DNA from: Blastocatellia bacterium
Lineage (GTDB): Bacteria > Acidobacteriota > Blastocatellia > Pyrinomonadales > Pyrinomonadaceae
Length of the DNA stretch: 8,840 bases
Assembly (NCBI GenBank): GCA_013695495.1
Contig: JACDAK010000305.1
Location: forward strand, 1 to 8,840
Reading direction: 5' to 3'
Shown here one piece after another: positions 1 through 5,642 of this stretch. Numbering within the stretch: the first letter of the stretch is position 1; the number at the start of each line of letters is the position of its first letter. The notes beneath the pieces were generated by a model that had not been told where the DNA came from, searched no databases, and was given only the letters and a program-made list of their open reading frames with translations. The position numbers were made by a program, and so were the translations under genes.

Positions 1-610
1 CAAATCCAAGCCGGTCATACTCCGCCGAGAACGGATTCTGATTGATTCGGATCTCGCGGATCGATTCGCGCGGCGGCAAGCGGCCACCGGTAAACCCGTC
101 GATGTATATCTGGCCGCCACCGGGACCTGCTGAGGGCCCTGCGAGTGCCTGCAAAGCTGCTTCGAGTTCGTCCGGATCATCGGGAAGAGCCTCCAAGTCG
201 GCTCCGCGGAGGACCGTCGCCCCAAGATTGCCGTCCGGGTCGACAGAAACGCCTTCGTTGGTCAAAACGTCAACCTGCTCTTCGACCAACTCAACGGTGA
301 GCGGCACAAAAAGCTGTGTCGGCTGGCCGGCGGCAACTTCCACTTCGGTATTGTCGTACAATCCGAAGTTCTCCGCATAAACCTTCACGTTATACCGTCC
401 CGGCGTCAGGCCCGTGACCGTAAAATTGCCAGACTGGTTCGAGGTTGTCGTCCGCTCGCGGCCGGTCGAGTCGACCACGGTAACCGTAGCCCCAACGATG
501 ACTGCTCCGAACGAATCTTGTACCTGCCCAGTGATGCTTCCTGGTGTCTGTGCAAGGGCCGTAATGCCCAGCGCAGCCATCACCAGTGCTGTTAATATAA
601 TTGCCTTCAT
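1..610 (-). CDS. TonB-dependent receptor with carboxypeptidase-regulatory N-terminal domain, C-terminal part missing
   Basis: The first 203 residues are present and the gene runs off the left edge of the window. Residues 1-20 form a signal peptide ending ALA-Q. Residues about 24-105 form a CarboxypepD_reg-type beta-sandwich with the typical GSITGQVQDSFGAVIVGATV opening and the GNFTVTGLTPGRYNVKV core. From about residue 115 a plug-like region follows, with QIYIDGFTGG, REIRINQNPFSAEYDR. This order is typical of Oar-like receptors, which are abundant in Acidobacteriota and usually about 1000 residues long with a C-terminal outer-membrane beta-barrel. The substrate cannot be read from this part. 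The ATG at 610 is supported by the signal peptide and by an upstream AGGCGGA. The gene lies 66 bases beyond the DUF5666-like gene, with a possible terminator between them, so it may be a separate transcription unit. Confidence 0.85.
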   Translation of the reverse strand, partial: MKAIILTALVMAALGITALAQTPGSITGQVQDSFGAVIVGATVTVVDSTGRERTTTSNQSGNFTVTGLTPGRYNVKVYAENFGLYDNTEVEVAAGQPTQLFVPLTVELVEEQVDVLTNEGVSVDPDGNLGATVLRGADLEALPDDPDELEAALQALAGPSAGPGGGQIYIDGFTGGRLPPRESIREIRINQNPFSAEYDRLGF

Positions 611-635
611 AAAAATCCGCCTGATAAAAAGTATT

Positions 636-668
636 AAAAAGCCCGTCCCGTTAAATACCAACGGAGGC
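636..668 (-). terminator. Possible Rho-independent terminator after the DUF5666-like gene
   Basis: Read on the minus strand, a CCGTT/AACGG stem (660-664 with 648-652) closes a 7-base loop. It is extended across an internal loop by GCC/GGC (666-668 with 641-643) and followed by TTTTT and then AATACTTTTT. The position just beyond the stop at 677 fits termination. The stem is short and interrupted, so it may be weak or only attenuate read-through into the receptor gene. Confidence 0.4.
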
Positions 669-676
669 CCAAAAGA

Positions 677-1909
677 TCAATTCCCCCCTGGGATATCGAA
701 CCCGTCTAGACCGGGAATGGAAAAGCTGCCCGTCCGGTCGCCGCGTCCGCCGCCTTGTGCACCTGCCGCCATCTGTGCGGCTCTGATGAACGGCTCGACA
801 CCCGCGACCAGTTTAATCGCGGTAATGCGTTCGCCGTTAGCTTTCTTCGAACTTGAAACTGCTACCATCTCGCCGACCTTCAGATCAGCAACCGCGACCT
901 GAGGAAGCCGATCGAACATATCGTCAATTCCGCCTGCACGAGCTCCGCCCATACCGGGCCGCGCACCGGGACCACCCGGGCCAGCCTGCTGTCCGCCTGC
1001 ACCGGCACCGGCCGGAGGTGCCTGTCCGCCCGGTCGAGCTCCTGCCCCCGGACCGCCGGGTCTCGCTCCGCCGGCTGCTCCCAGCGCCTGCATTCCCGCC
1101 ATTCGCTGCGCCATTTCCGCCGGAAACGTTCTCAGTTCAGAGCCCTGCCCGATAAATACGACGATATCGTTTTTTGTATTGAGGTCTGTGATCGTTATCT
1201 CGCGTCGCTCTGCGTCGACCGTTTTAACGGTACCCGCGACGGTCTGGAACGCTCCGCTGAGGATCTCTTCCGCTGCAAAGCTCATTCCGTCGGCGCTTCT
1301 ATCGCCAAGGGCACGGATCATATCCCCGGCGCTGATGTCGGCGACAGAACCAACGATCGCCTCGCTGTATTGCTCGGAATCCGGTGCATACCGCTTGAAG
1401 ACCGCGTCATCTTTCGGGTTGATCACAATATTGGTGGAACCCATCAGGCCGCGAACCTCAACGGTTACCTGCTGCGTGTCGGGATTGACCGACGCCACAC
1501 GCCCCGAAATGCCGCGGCTCGCCCACCGTGCCGCTTCGGCCGCATTCTTTGAAGCAATGTCCGCTTTGGTCATGAGATAGACCGCACGAGCCGGGACCGA
1601 TTTACGATCGTTCGACGGCACGCCCGTGACAATTACCCGATCGCCCGCACCGATGTCCGACAACTCCGCATCTACTGCGGTCGCCAGCGAAGGTTTTGCA
1701 GGATCTACGCGTTTGAAGCTTGTCTGTCCGGAAAGCTGTGCCGTAATTTCACCGTCTGCAGTTTTCAGTACGATCGAGTTCGCATCAACGGAAACGACGT
1801 CGCCGGTGAAAACGAGCGGCTTGATAGCCGTTTCGTTCTGAGCCGTGACGCCGCTGATAAATACGATTGCAAAGATAAAGCTAAAGGCGGATATGAATAA
1901 ATTTCGCAT
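677..1909 (-). CDS. Secreted protein with three DUF5666-like repeats and a Gly/Pro-rich insertion
   Basis: The protein has 410 residues, and residues 1-23 form a clear signal peptide. Three OB-like repeat units follow at about 32-117, 133-218 and 223-370. Each opens with a G-x-V-x-S/T-V-D/N strand (TGDVVSVDA, SGRVASVNP, AGTVKTVDA), has a middle FKR or LRT motif before a proline, and ends with a D-I/L-x-x-G-D/E strand (DIGAGDRVIV, DISAGDMIRA, DLKVGEMVAV). This resembles DUF5666-type domains of bacterial envelope proteins, whose function is not established. Residues about 271-327 are an Ala/Gly/Pro/Arg-rich low-complexity insert inside the third unit. The C-terminus (380-410) is also Gly-rich. 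I prefer the ATG at 1909 to an upstream start at 1960. It begins exactly at the signal peptide and has AAGGG (1918-1922) 8 bases upstream. The family name is by resemblance only. Confidence 0.75.
   Translation of the reverse strand: MRNLFISAFSFIFAIVFISGVTAQNETAIKPLVFTGDVVSVDANSIVLKTADGEITAQLSGQTSFKRVDPAKPSLATAVDAELSDIGAGDRVIVTGVPSNDRKSVPARAVYLMTKADIASKNAAEAARWASRGISGRVASVNPDTQQVTVEVRGLMGSTNIVINPKDDAVFKRYAPDSEQYSEAIVGSVADISAGDMIRALGDRSADGMSFAAEEILSGAFQTVAGTVKTVDAERREITITDLNTKNDIVVFIGQGSELRTFPAEMAQRMAGMQALGAAGGARPGGPGAGARPGGQAPPAGAGAGGQQAGPGGPGARPGMGGARAGGIDDMFDRLPQVAVADLKVGEMVAVSSSKKANGERITAIKLVAGVEPFIRAAQMAAGAQGGGRGDRTGSFSIPGLDGFDIPGGN
929..1099 (-). repeat. Low-complexity Gly/Pro/Ala-coding stretch
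   Basis: This stretch codes for residues about 271-327 of the DUF5666-like protein, built from irregular GARPGG, GPGAGA and GGARAGG units. The DNA is strongly GC-rich and imperfectly repetitive, unlike the flanking coding sequence. It sits in a loop of the third repeat domain, between TFPAEMAQRM and LPQVAVADLKVGEM, and is probably a disordered linker that expanded by slippage. Confidence 0.6.
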
Positions 1910-1925
1910 AATGATAACCCTTGGA

Positions 1926-1939
1926 AGAACTACAGTTCT
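1926..1939. repeat. 14-base inverted repeat AGAAC-TACA-GTTCT
   Basis: Two perfect 5-base arms (1926-1930 and 1935-1939) flank a 4-base centre. The repeat lies 17 bases upstream of the ATG at 1909, just downstream of the candidate -10 element at 1940-1945. At that place it would overlap the transcription start or early leader, so it could be an operator or a small 5' hairpin. Arms this short can occur by chance. Confidence 0.35.
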
Positions 1940-1967
1940 AATACGCTCAAGCCGGCACAAAGTTGCC
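1940..1967 (-). promoter_or_regulatory. Possible ECF-type promoter of the DUF5666-like gene
   Basis: On the minus strand GGCAAC (1967-1962) is followed after 16 bases by CGTATT (1945-1940). This resembles the GGAAC/CGT pattern used by ECF sigma factors and the candidate promoter ahead of the sigma gene at 4237-4264. A start site about 7 bases further on would leave a leader of some 24 bases carrying the AAGGG ribosome site. The first element deviates from GGAAC and the spacing differs by one base from the other site. The first element also lies within a CGGCA/TGCCG hairpin (1953-1968). Confidence 0.35.
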
Positions 1968-2011
1968 GTAAGTATTTTAAGACGTATTTAGCTCCGGCGA
2001 GGTTTGAATTC

Positions 2012-2030
2012 TTTTGTAAAGTTTTGTAAA
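2012..2030. repeat. Tandem TTTTGTAAA repeat in the 135-base gap
   Basis: TTTTGTAAA occurs at 2012-2020 and again at 2022-2030, one helical turn apart, in the AT-rich part of the gap between the bactofilin-like and DUF5666-like genes. It could be a pair of half-sites for a regulator or an UP-like AT-rich tract. The minus-strand TTTACA within it resembles a -35 hexamer, but I find no matching -10 at the usual distance. The rest of the gap (1910-2044) holds the inverted repeat and promoter candidate listed separately. Confidence 0.4.
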
Positions 2031-2044
2031 AAGAACGACTTAGC

Positions 2045-3004
2045 TCACGTCGACCGCCAACGATCAGATGGCCGGAGGGTGAGAACGAGACCGATGCCCG
2101 CTGAGAACAATGCAAGAAGTGCTAGCGTCCAAAAATATGGGACCGAAAGCAGAACCGTCCACGTTACGACGCCGAGAAGGATGGCAACCGCCTCAGACCG
2201 GCCCTTCGTTAACCGCTTCTGCAGCAGTTTCCCCGTGCTGACTTGCAGCGCCACGCGGCCAAAAACGTACGCGAGCATTATCAGCGCGAATGCCATCAAA
2301 CCCAGCAGCGCCGAAACATAGTCGGGCAAAAGGCCGAGGCCGGCCGAAACAACCACCGTCGTCAGGATCAGCCCCGCCAGCCCCAGCCCGATCACTTTAG
2401 CCGGAGAAAGATGAAAACGTGCGATCGCCCGGCTCACAGCACCGGGTGCTATCGTGGCAACTCCGAGTGTCACAACGAACCAGAAAAGGACCGAGAGTAT
2501 TCGCTGGGCTGCAAATGCGAGCGTCCATTGCGGAGCAAGCATCTGCGAAGGATTCTGCGCCAAGGTTCGAAGCTCATCTTCGAACGCCCCGATCATGATC
2601 GTCTCTTTACCCTCGCCACGCAGAGGCTCCGCCGCTTCGAACTTATAAACACCGCCGAAAACGATCACCGCCCCACCAATGTAGGCGTCGGCAGCTTGGG
2701 TAACCGTTCCGCCGATCACCGCTACATCGCCCTCAACACGGCCTTCAATAACGACGTCGCCGCCCCACACGAAAACCTCTTGAACGTGCTTCTTGATAAT
2801 GACGGTTTTCGAAAACGCGATCACGCGCATTTCAGGCGCGTCATCTATCGTGAGCGTCTGGCCGTCCGGCGAGGTCGATATCTGGCTGAAAACTGAAATG
2901 GACGCGGCGGCTGAAATTATGACGAACAGAAGCAAGCGAAAAACGCTGAGGCCCGCCGACGAATACGTACGCGGTAGATACTGGAATTGTAAAACTGCCT
3001 GCAC
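2045..3004 (-). CDS. Membrane protein with N-terminal bactofilin-like hexapeptide segment and C-terminal transmembrane domain
   Basis: The protein has 319 residues. A signal or anchor segment lies at about 19-41 (LSVFRLLLFVIISAAASISV). Residues about 64-120 carry repeating short beta strands with regularly spaced glycines (VWGGDVVIEGRVEGDVAVIG, then AYIGGAVIVFGG), like the right-handed beta-helix of bactofilins and other polymer-forming proteins. Four or five hydrophobic helices follow at about 165-187, 203-222, 228-249 and 272-310. The layout resembles DUF8173-like polymer-forming membrane proteins, but I cannot confirm that family. The GTG at 3004 is chosen because it lies 10 bases after the anti-sigma stop, with AAGAG just upstream. 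The spacing implies co-transcription with the sigma/anti-sigma pair. It may be a target or accessory of the stress response, or an envelope scaffold. Confidence 0.75.
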   Translation of the reverse strand: MQAVLQFQYLPRTYSSAGLSVFRLLLFVIISAAASISVFSQISTSPDGQTLTIDDAPEMRVIAFSKTVIIKKHVQEVFVWGGDVVIEGRVEGDVAVIGGTVTQAADAYIGGAVIVFGGVYKFEAAEPLRGEGKETIMIGAFEDELRTLAQNPSQMLAPQWTLAFAAQRILSVLFWFVVTLGVATIAPGAVSRAIARFHLSPAKVIGLGLAGLILTTVVVSAGLGLLPDYVSALLGLMAFALIMLAYVFGRVALQVSTGKLLQKRLTKGRSEAVAILLGVVTWTVLLSVPYFWTLALLALFSAGIGLVLTLRPSDRWRST

Positions 3005-3014
3005 CCTTGCTCTT

Positions 3015-3590
3015 TTAACCCTCGGCCTTTGCTAATAATTTCTGTCGAAATCCGGCAGCAGCAGCAACTATCATGATCGCGATGACGGTCAGCCCAACCA
3101 CCGGCGCGGGCCCGTCTGATGTGGCTCCGCTGATGATAGATCGCATGATAACGATCGTGCCGAAAGCGATATTGAACACTAAATGCCCGAATGCCAGGAC
3201 AACGGCCATCACCGCCTCAGCTGCTCTCGTCATCCACTCCAGCATGCCGGCATTCGGCCCGACGGCTGCAACGGCAAAAAGGCCGAGAACAACGCAGATC
3301 GCCGTTGCGATCTTAAGCTCACGGCCCGCACGCACTCCCGCGACTCGGCTTTCGGCATTAACGACAACCGCTCTCGTAAAATCCGCCGGCATCACAATAT
3401 CGTCAGCCAGGGAAAGGTTAAGGTCAGAGAGAAATTGCTTTTGTGCGTTCAACTCCGTCGCACAAACTGAACATCCTGCGAGATGGCTTTCAAGCGCGAT
3501 CTCGTCTGCCGGCTCAAGCTCGGCGTCCAAATACGCGGCTATATCAGCCCTCGGACACGCCTCATCGTTTGAAGATATAAAACCGCTCAT
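3015..3590 (-). CDS. Membrane-anchored ZAS-type anti-sigma factor
   Basis: The protein has 191 residues from the ATG at 3590. The N-terminus carries a zinc-binding anti-sigma signature: Cys12, then His36-x3-Cys40-x2-Cys43 (ESHLAGCSVCATEL), within the helical AYLDAELEPADE context typical of ZAS domains. Three hydrophobic stretches, at about 93-112, 122-149 and 161-181, would anchor it in the inner membrane. It should bind and hold the sigma factor encoded 33 bases upstream until an envelope signal releases it. Membrane ZAS proteins are usually single-pass, so the three predicted segments are somewhat unusual. A TTG at 3605 would add five residues (MRRRL). I prefer the ATG, although neither has a strong ribosome site. 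The signal and release mechanism cannot be read from the sequence. Confidence 0.85.
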   Translation of the reverse strand: MSGFISSNDEACPRADIAAYLDAELEPADEIALESHLAGCSVCATELNAQKQFLSDLNLSLADDIVMPADFTRAVVVNAESRVAGVRAGRELKIATAICVVLGLFAVAAVGPNAGMLEWMTRAAEAVMAVVLAFGHLVFNIAFGTIVIMRSIISGATSDGPAPVVGLTVIAIMIVAAAAGFRQKLLAKAEG

Positions 3591-3623
3591 TAATCTTCGC
3601 CGCAAACCAGAGATCTGAAATTG

Positions 3624-4235
3624 TTAGGGAGCAGTGATCCCGCGATCGGTAAGTATCTCCCGCATCATTTCTCTCGCCCGGAACAATCGGTTCTTGACGG
3701 TTCCCAACGGCAGCCCCGTTACCTCCGCGATCTCGTCATAGCTAAGGTCATGCGAATGCCTTAACAAGATGAGGTCGCGATATGCTGCAGGCAAGCATTT
3801 CACAACCGATTCGATCTCTGTCCGCCACTCGCTCCGCTCGCGGTCTTGCTCCGGCGAAGGCAGCGGACTTTCGATCTGCAGTTGATACGTTCCATCTGCA
3901 TTTTCGGTTTCAATGCTCTGAAGATTTACGGAATTTCGCCGCATGTGGTCGATAGCGGCGTTGTGAGCGATTCGATAAAGCCAGGTCGAGAATTTGTAAT
4001 CCGAACTGTATTTATCAAGTGAGTTGTAGAGTTTGATGAATACTTCCTGCGATACGTCGAGAGCCGAGTCGTAGTCGCCGAGCATTCGCAGCACATATGC
4101 GGTGATGGGACGTTGATAGCGGCGGACCAGCTCTTCGAAGCGATCCTCGCGGCCCTCGATCGCACCGACAACGAGTTCGATGTCGGTCAGATCTTTAACC
4201 ACCGAGGCTAACGCAAGCTGGAATCCCATAAACAT
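3624..4235 (-). CDS. ECF-family RNA polymerase sigma factor (RpoE-like)
   Basis: The protein has up to 203 residues. Region 2 spans about 25-101, with the helix GDYDSALDVSQEVFIKLYNS and the promoter-melting segment FSTWLYRIAHNAAIDHMRRN. A linker covers about 102-135. Region 4 spans about 138-190, with LPAAYRDLILLRHSHDLSYD and the recognition helix EIAEVTGLPLGTVKNRLFRA. Regions 1 and 3 are absent, as in ECF factors. The next gene downstream is its likely anti-sigma partner. Upstream is pilM-like, 35 bases away. The start is uncertain. ATG 4235 lies directly against a candidate -10 element and has no ribosome site. If that promoter is used, ATG 4229 or GTG 4202 (giving MVKDLTDIELV) is more likely. 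The family assignment is firm, but the regulon is unknown. Confidence 0.92.
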   Translation of the reverse strand: MFMGFQLALASVVKDLTDIELVVGAIEGREDRFEELVRRYQRPITAYVLRMLGDYDSALDVSQEVFIKLYNSLDKYSSDYKFSTWLYRIAHNAAIDHMRRNSVNLQSIETENADGTYQLQIESPLPSPEQDRERSEWRTEIESVVKCLPAAYRDLILLRHSHDLSYDEIAEVTGLPLGTVKNRLFRAREMMREILTDRGITAP

Positions 4236-4236
4236 A

Positions 4237-4264
4237 GAAACGAACAGACGAGAAAATAAGTTCC
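4237..4264 (-). promoter_or_regulatory. Candidate ECF-type autoregulatory promoter
   Basis: In the 35-base gap after the pilM-like gene, the minus strand reads GGAACTT (4264-4258), and GGAAC is followed by 17 bases and CGTTTC (4242-4237). GGAAC with a CGT element 16-17 bases downstream is the usual form of ECF promoters, and many ECF genes are autoregulated. The -10 element abuts the ATG at 4235, so a transcript from here would start near codon 3 and need a later start codon. The call rests on pattern match and position only. Confidence 0.5.
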
Positions 4265-4270
4265 CCGAAG

Positions 4271-5197
4271 CTATTGCCAGCCCATACGTGCCAGCCCGCC
4301 CGGAGCGGCAAGATCGTCGAAACGAAGATTCCCGGGAAAGCTAAACCCGACGTCTTCCGGCCGCATTACTTTCAGCGCATGACCCAAAGCTTCTGACGAA
4401 ATATCTTTGATCGCCTCCGGTATAAGGTCACTGCCCACGAGCAGAAGCCTGTTCAAAAGACCCGATTCTTCCGCTGCGAATCTATCGTGATAGAACATCA
4501 GCAAGCGATAGATCTCGTCGTTGCGTTCCTCGACCTTGCAGGTAACCGACCTTACCACGTTAGGTTCGCCGCCGCGAATGACCACTGCGGTAAATCCGTC
4601 AGACTGCGAGCTGATCAAGAGCGAATCGCCGACGCCGTTCTTACTGAGCAGCCAGTTTGATTCGCTCACGATCCTCGGCAGGATCAAACCCGCCTTCCAC
4701 CCGAGTCCCTCAAATACAGTCTCGAATTCGTCGACCACCGAAAGCTTGACCGCCGTCGCGAAATAGCGATCTTTCCCATCGCGGTCCGATGCGATCTTTG
4801 TGCGAGTTACGCGCATTTCGCCGGCCGGCGCTCCGAATGTCTGCTCCGCCTTCCAATCGATCACTTCACTGACATCCGCACCGCTCGTCGCCGACTTTTC
4901 AAGTGTTAATATCGCGCTGCGTGCCGTGCTTGACGGCAGCGAAACAGACCAATTCTTCTGCTCCAGCAGCCCGGCGCTGGCAACCGCCTCTTCAAGCATC
5001 ACCTGCAGCTCACGCGGGTTTGAAATATTCGAGTCGAAGAAATTAGGCGTGATGAGATTGACGGGCAGTTCCACTGTCGCGGCCCGCCTTATGCCGAATG
5101 CTCCGCCCTGGCGCCGTAGCGACATCGCCGTGACGGCTTCTTTCTCTATTCCGATCGCGGCCTTCGGATACGTTGGTTGCGTTAAAACTGAGAACAT
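4271..5197 (-). CDS. PilM-like actin-fold pilus/secretion assembly protein
   Basis: The protein has 308 residues, slightly shorter than typical PilM (about 350). It follows the PilM/GspL order: an N-terminal strand with AAIGIEKEAVTAMSLRR (13-29), a middle region with VIDWKAEQTF (112-121) and GWKAGLILPR (166-175), the LLISSQSDGFTAVVIRGG segment (193-210), the RLLLVGSD segment (250-257), and a C-terminal APGGLARMGW (298-307), like the end of PilM proteins. In type IV pili, PilM is a cytoplasmic ring component that binds the N-terminus of PilN. Here the usual DIGSS-like and DIG phosphate motifs and the GG adenosine motif are not intact, so nucleotide binding is doubtful. No PilN or PilO gene follows. 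The gene starts 16 bases after the second pseudopilin stop. The role is inferred from distant resemblance and neighbours. Confidence 0.7.
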   Translation of the reverse strand: MFSVLTQPTYPKAAIGIEKEAVTAMSLRRQGGAFGIRRAATVELPVNLITPNFFDSNISNPRELQVMLEEAVASAGLLEQKNWSVSLPSSTARSAILTLEKSATSGADVSEVIDWKAEQTFGAPAGEMRVTRTKIASDRDGKDRYFATAVKLSVVDEFETVFEGLGWKAGLILPRIVSESNWLLSKNGVGDSLLISSQSDGFTAVVIRGGEPNVVRSVTCKVEERNDEIYRLLMFYHDRFAAEESGLLNRLLLVGSDLIPEAIKDISSEALGHALKVMRPEDVGFSFPGNLRFDDLAAPGGLARMGWQ

Positions 5198-5213
5198 TTA
5201 TTTTCGTGCGGGG

Positions 5214-5642
5214 TCAATAGTCGCGGTACGACTTCCCTTCTGTATCGCTTCCGTCGGCAAGGCTTTTGACATCGGTCAAACCCTGATCGCCATCGGTGGA
5301 GAGCGGGTCTTCGCCGATAACTTCATCCCATTCGGTCTTTTCCGTTATCGGGTCGACCGGCCTCTCACGCAGGTAACGCTCGGAAACAAGATCTTCGAGC
5401 GATTGCGGGAGCCGGCCTTTATCCGCAGCGTATTGGTCGATCGCCCGGCGCATCTGCCAAAGATTCTCTTTGAGCACGGTTTCGCGCGCGTGCTGAACGC
5501 TCCGCTGATACGTCGGTAATGCCACAGAGAGCAGTATGATCATGATGAACATCGCGATCATCAGCTCTAGCAGCGAAAAACCGCGCGAACCGCTGGGGCT
5601 GGACACTCCCTTTCGTAATATTGTTGAAACTTTACCAGTCAC
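5214..5642 (-). CDS. GspG-like pseudopilin (second of tandem pair)
   Basis: A type IV prepilin signal is clear: basic leader, then SRG|FSLLELMIAM, with cleavage after Gly21 and the conserved Glu at +5, followed by a hydrophobic helix. The short globular part has LPQSLEDLVSERYLRERPVDP, the GspG-like segment that normally precedes the C-terminal loop. The C-terminus is DVKSLADG, ending SYRDY. It would be processed by a prepilin peptidase and assembled into a pilus or pseudopilus. The start is uncertain. GTG 5642 gives 142 residues with an 11-base overlap of the preceding gene. GTG 5606 would give a 9-residue leader with no overlap, but AAAGGGA directly abuts it. An ATG at 5699 would overlap by 68 bases and is unlikely. 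The protein resembles the product of the gene just upstream, which suggests tandem duplication. Confidence 0.82.
   Translation of the reverse strand: MTGKVSTILRKGVSSPSGSRGFSLLELMIAMFIMIILLSVALPTYQRSVQHARETVLKENLWQMRRAIDQYAADKGRLPQSLEDLVSERYLRERPVDPITEKTEWDEVIGEDPLSTDGDQGLTDVKSLADGSDTEGKSYRDY

Noticed and set aside
2002..2030. Sigma-70 promoter from minus-strand TTTACA
   Set aside because: No acceptable -10 hexamer occurs 16-19 bases downstream of either TTTACA copy.
2020..2055. Possible terminator just after the bactofilin-like gene (CGAC/GTCG followed by TTCTTTTT on the minus strand)
   Set aside because: The stem is only four bases with a nine-base loop, too weak to call.
1930..2115. A 61-residue minus-strand reading frame across the gap between the bactofilin-like and DUF5666-like genes
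   Set aside because: It overlaps the end of the bactofilin-like gene, has no ribosome site or recognisable domain, and its sequence is what a gap with promoter-like elements would give by chance.
2243..2896. A 217-residue plus-strand reading frame
   Set aside because: It lies wholly antisense to the bactofilin-like membrane gene. Its composition, rich in Arg, His, Asn and Gln, is typical of a shadow frame, with no domain signature.
3073..3618. A 181-residue plus-strand reading frame
   Set aside because: It mirrors the anti-sigma gene, whose His-x3-Cys-x2-Cys motif and membrane helices make the minus strand the real one.
4800..5519. A 239-residue plus-strand reading frame
   Set aside because: It is antisense to the PilM-like and second pseudopilin genes, both of which have clear family motifs. 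Nothing in the plus-strand translation is recognisable.
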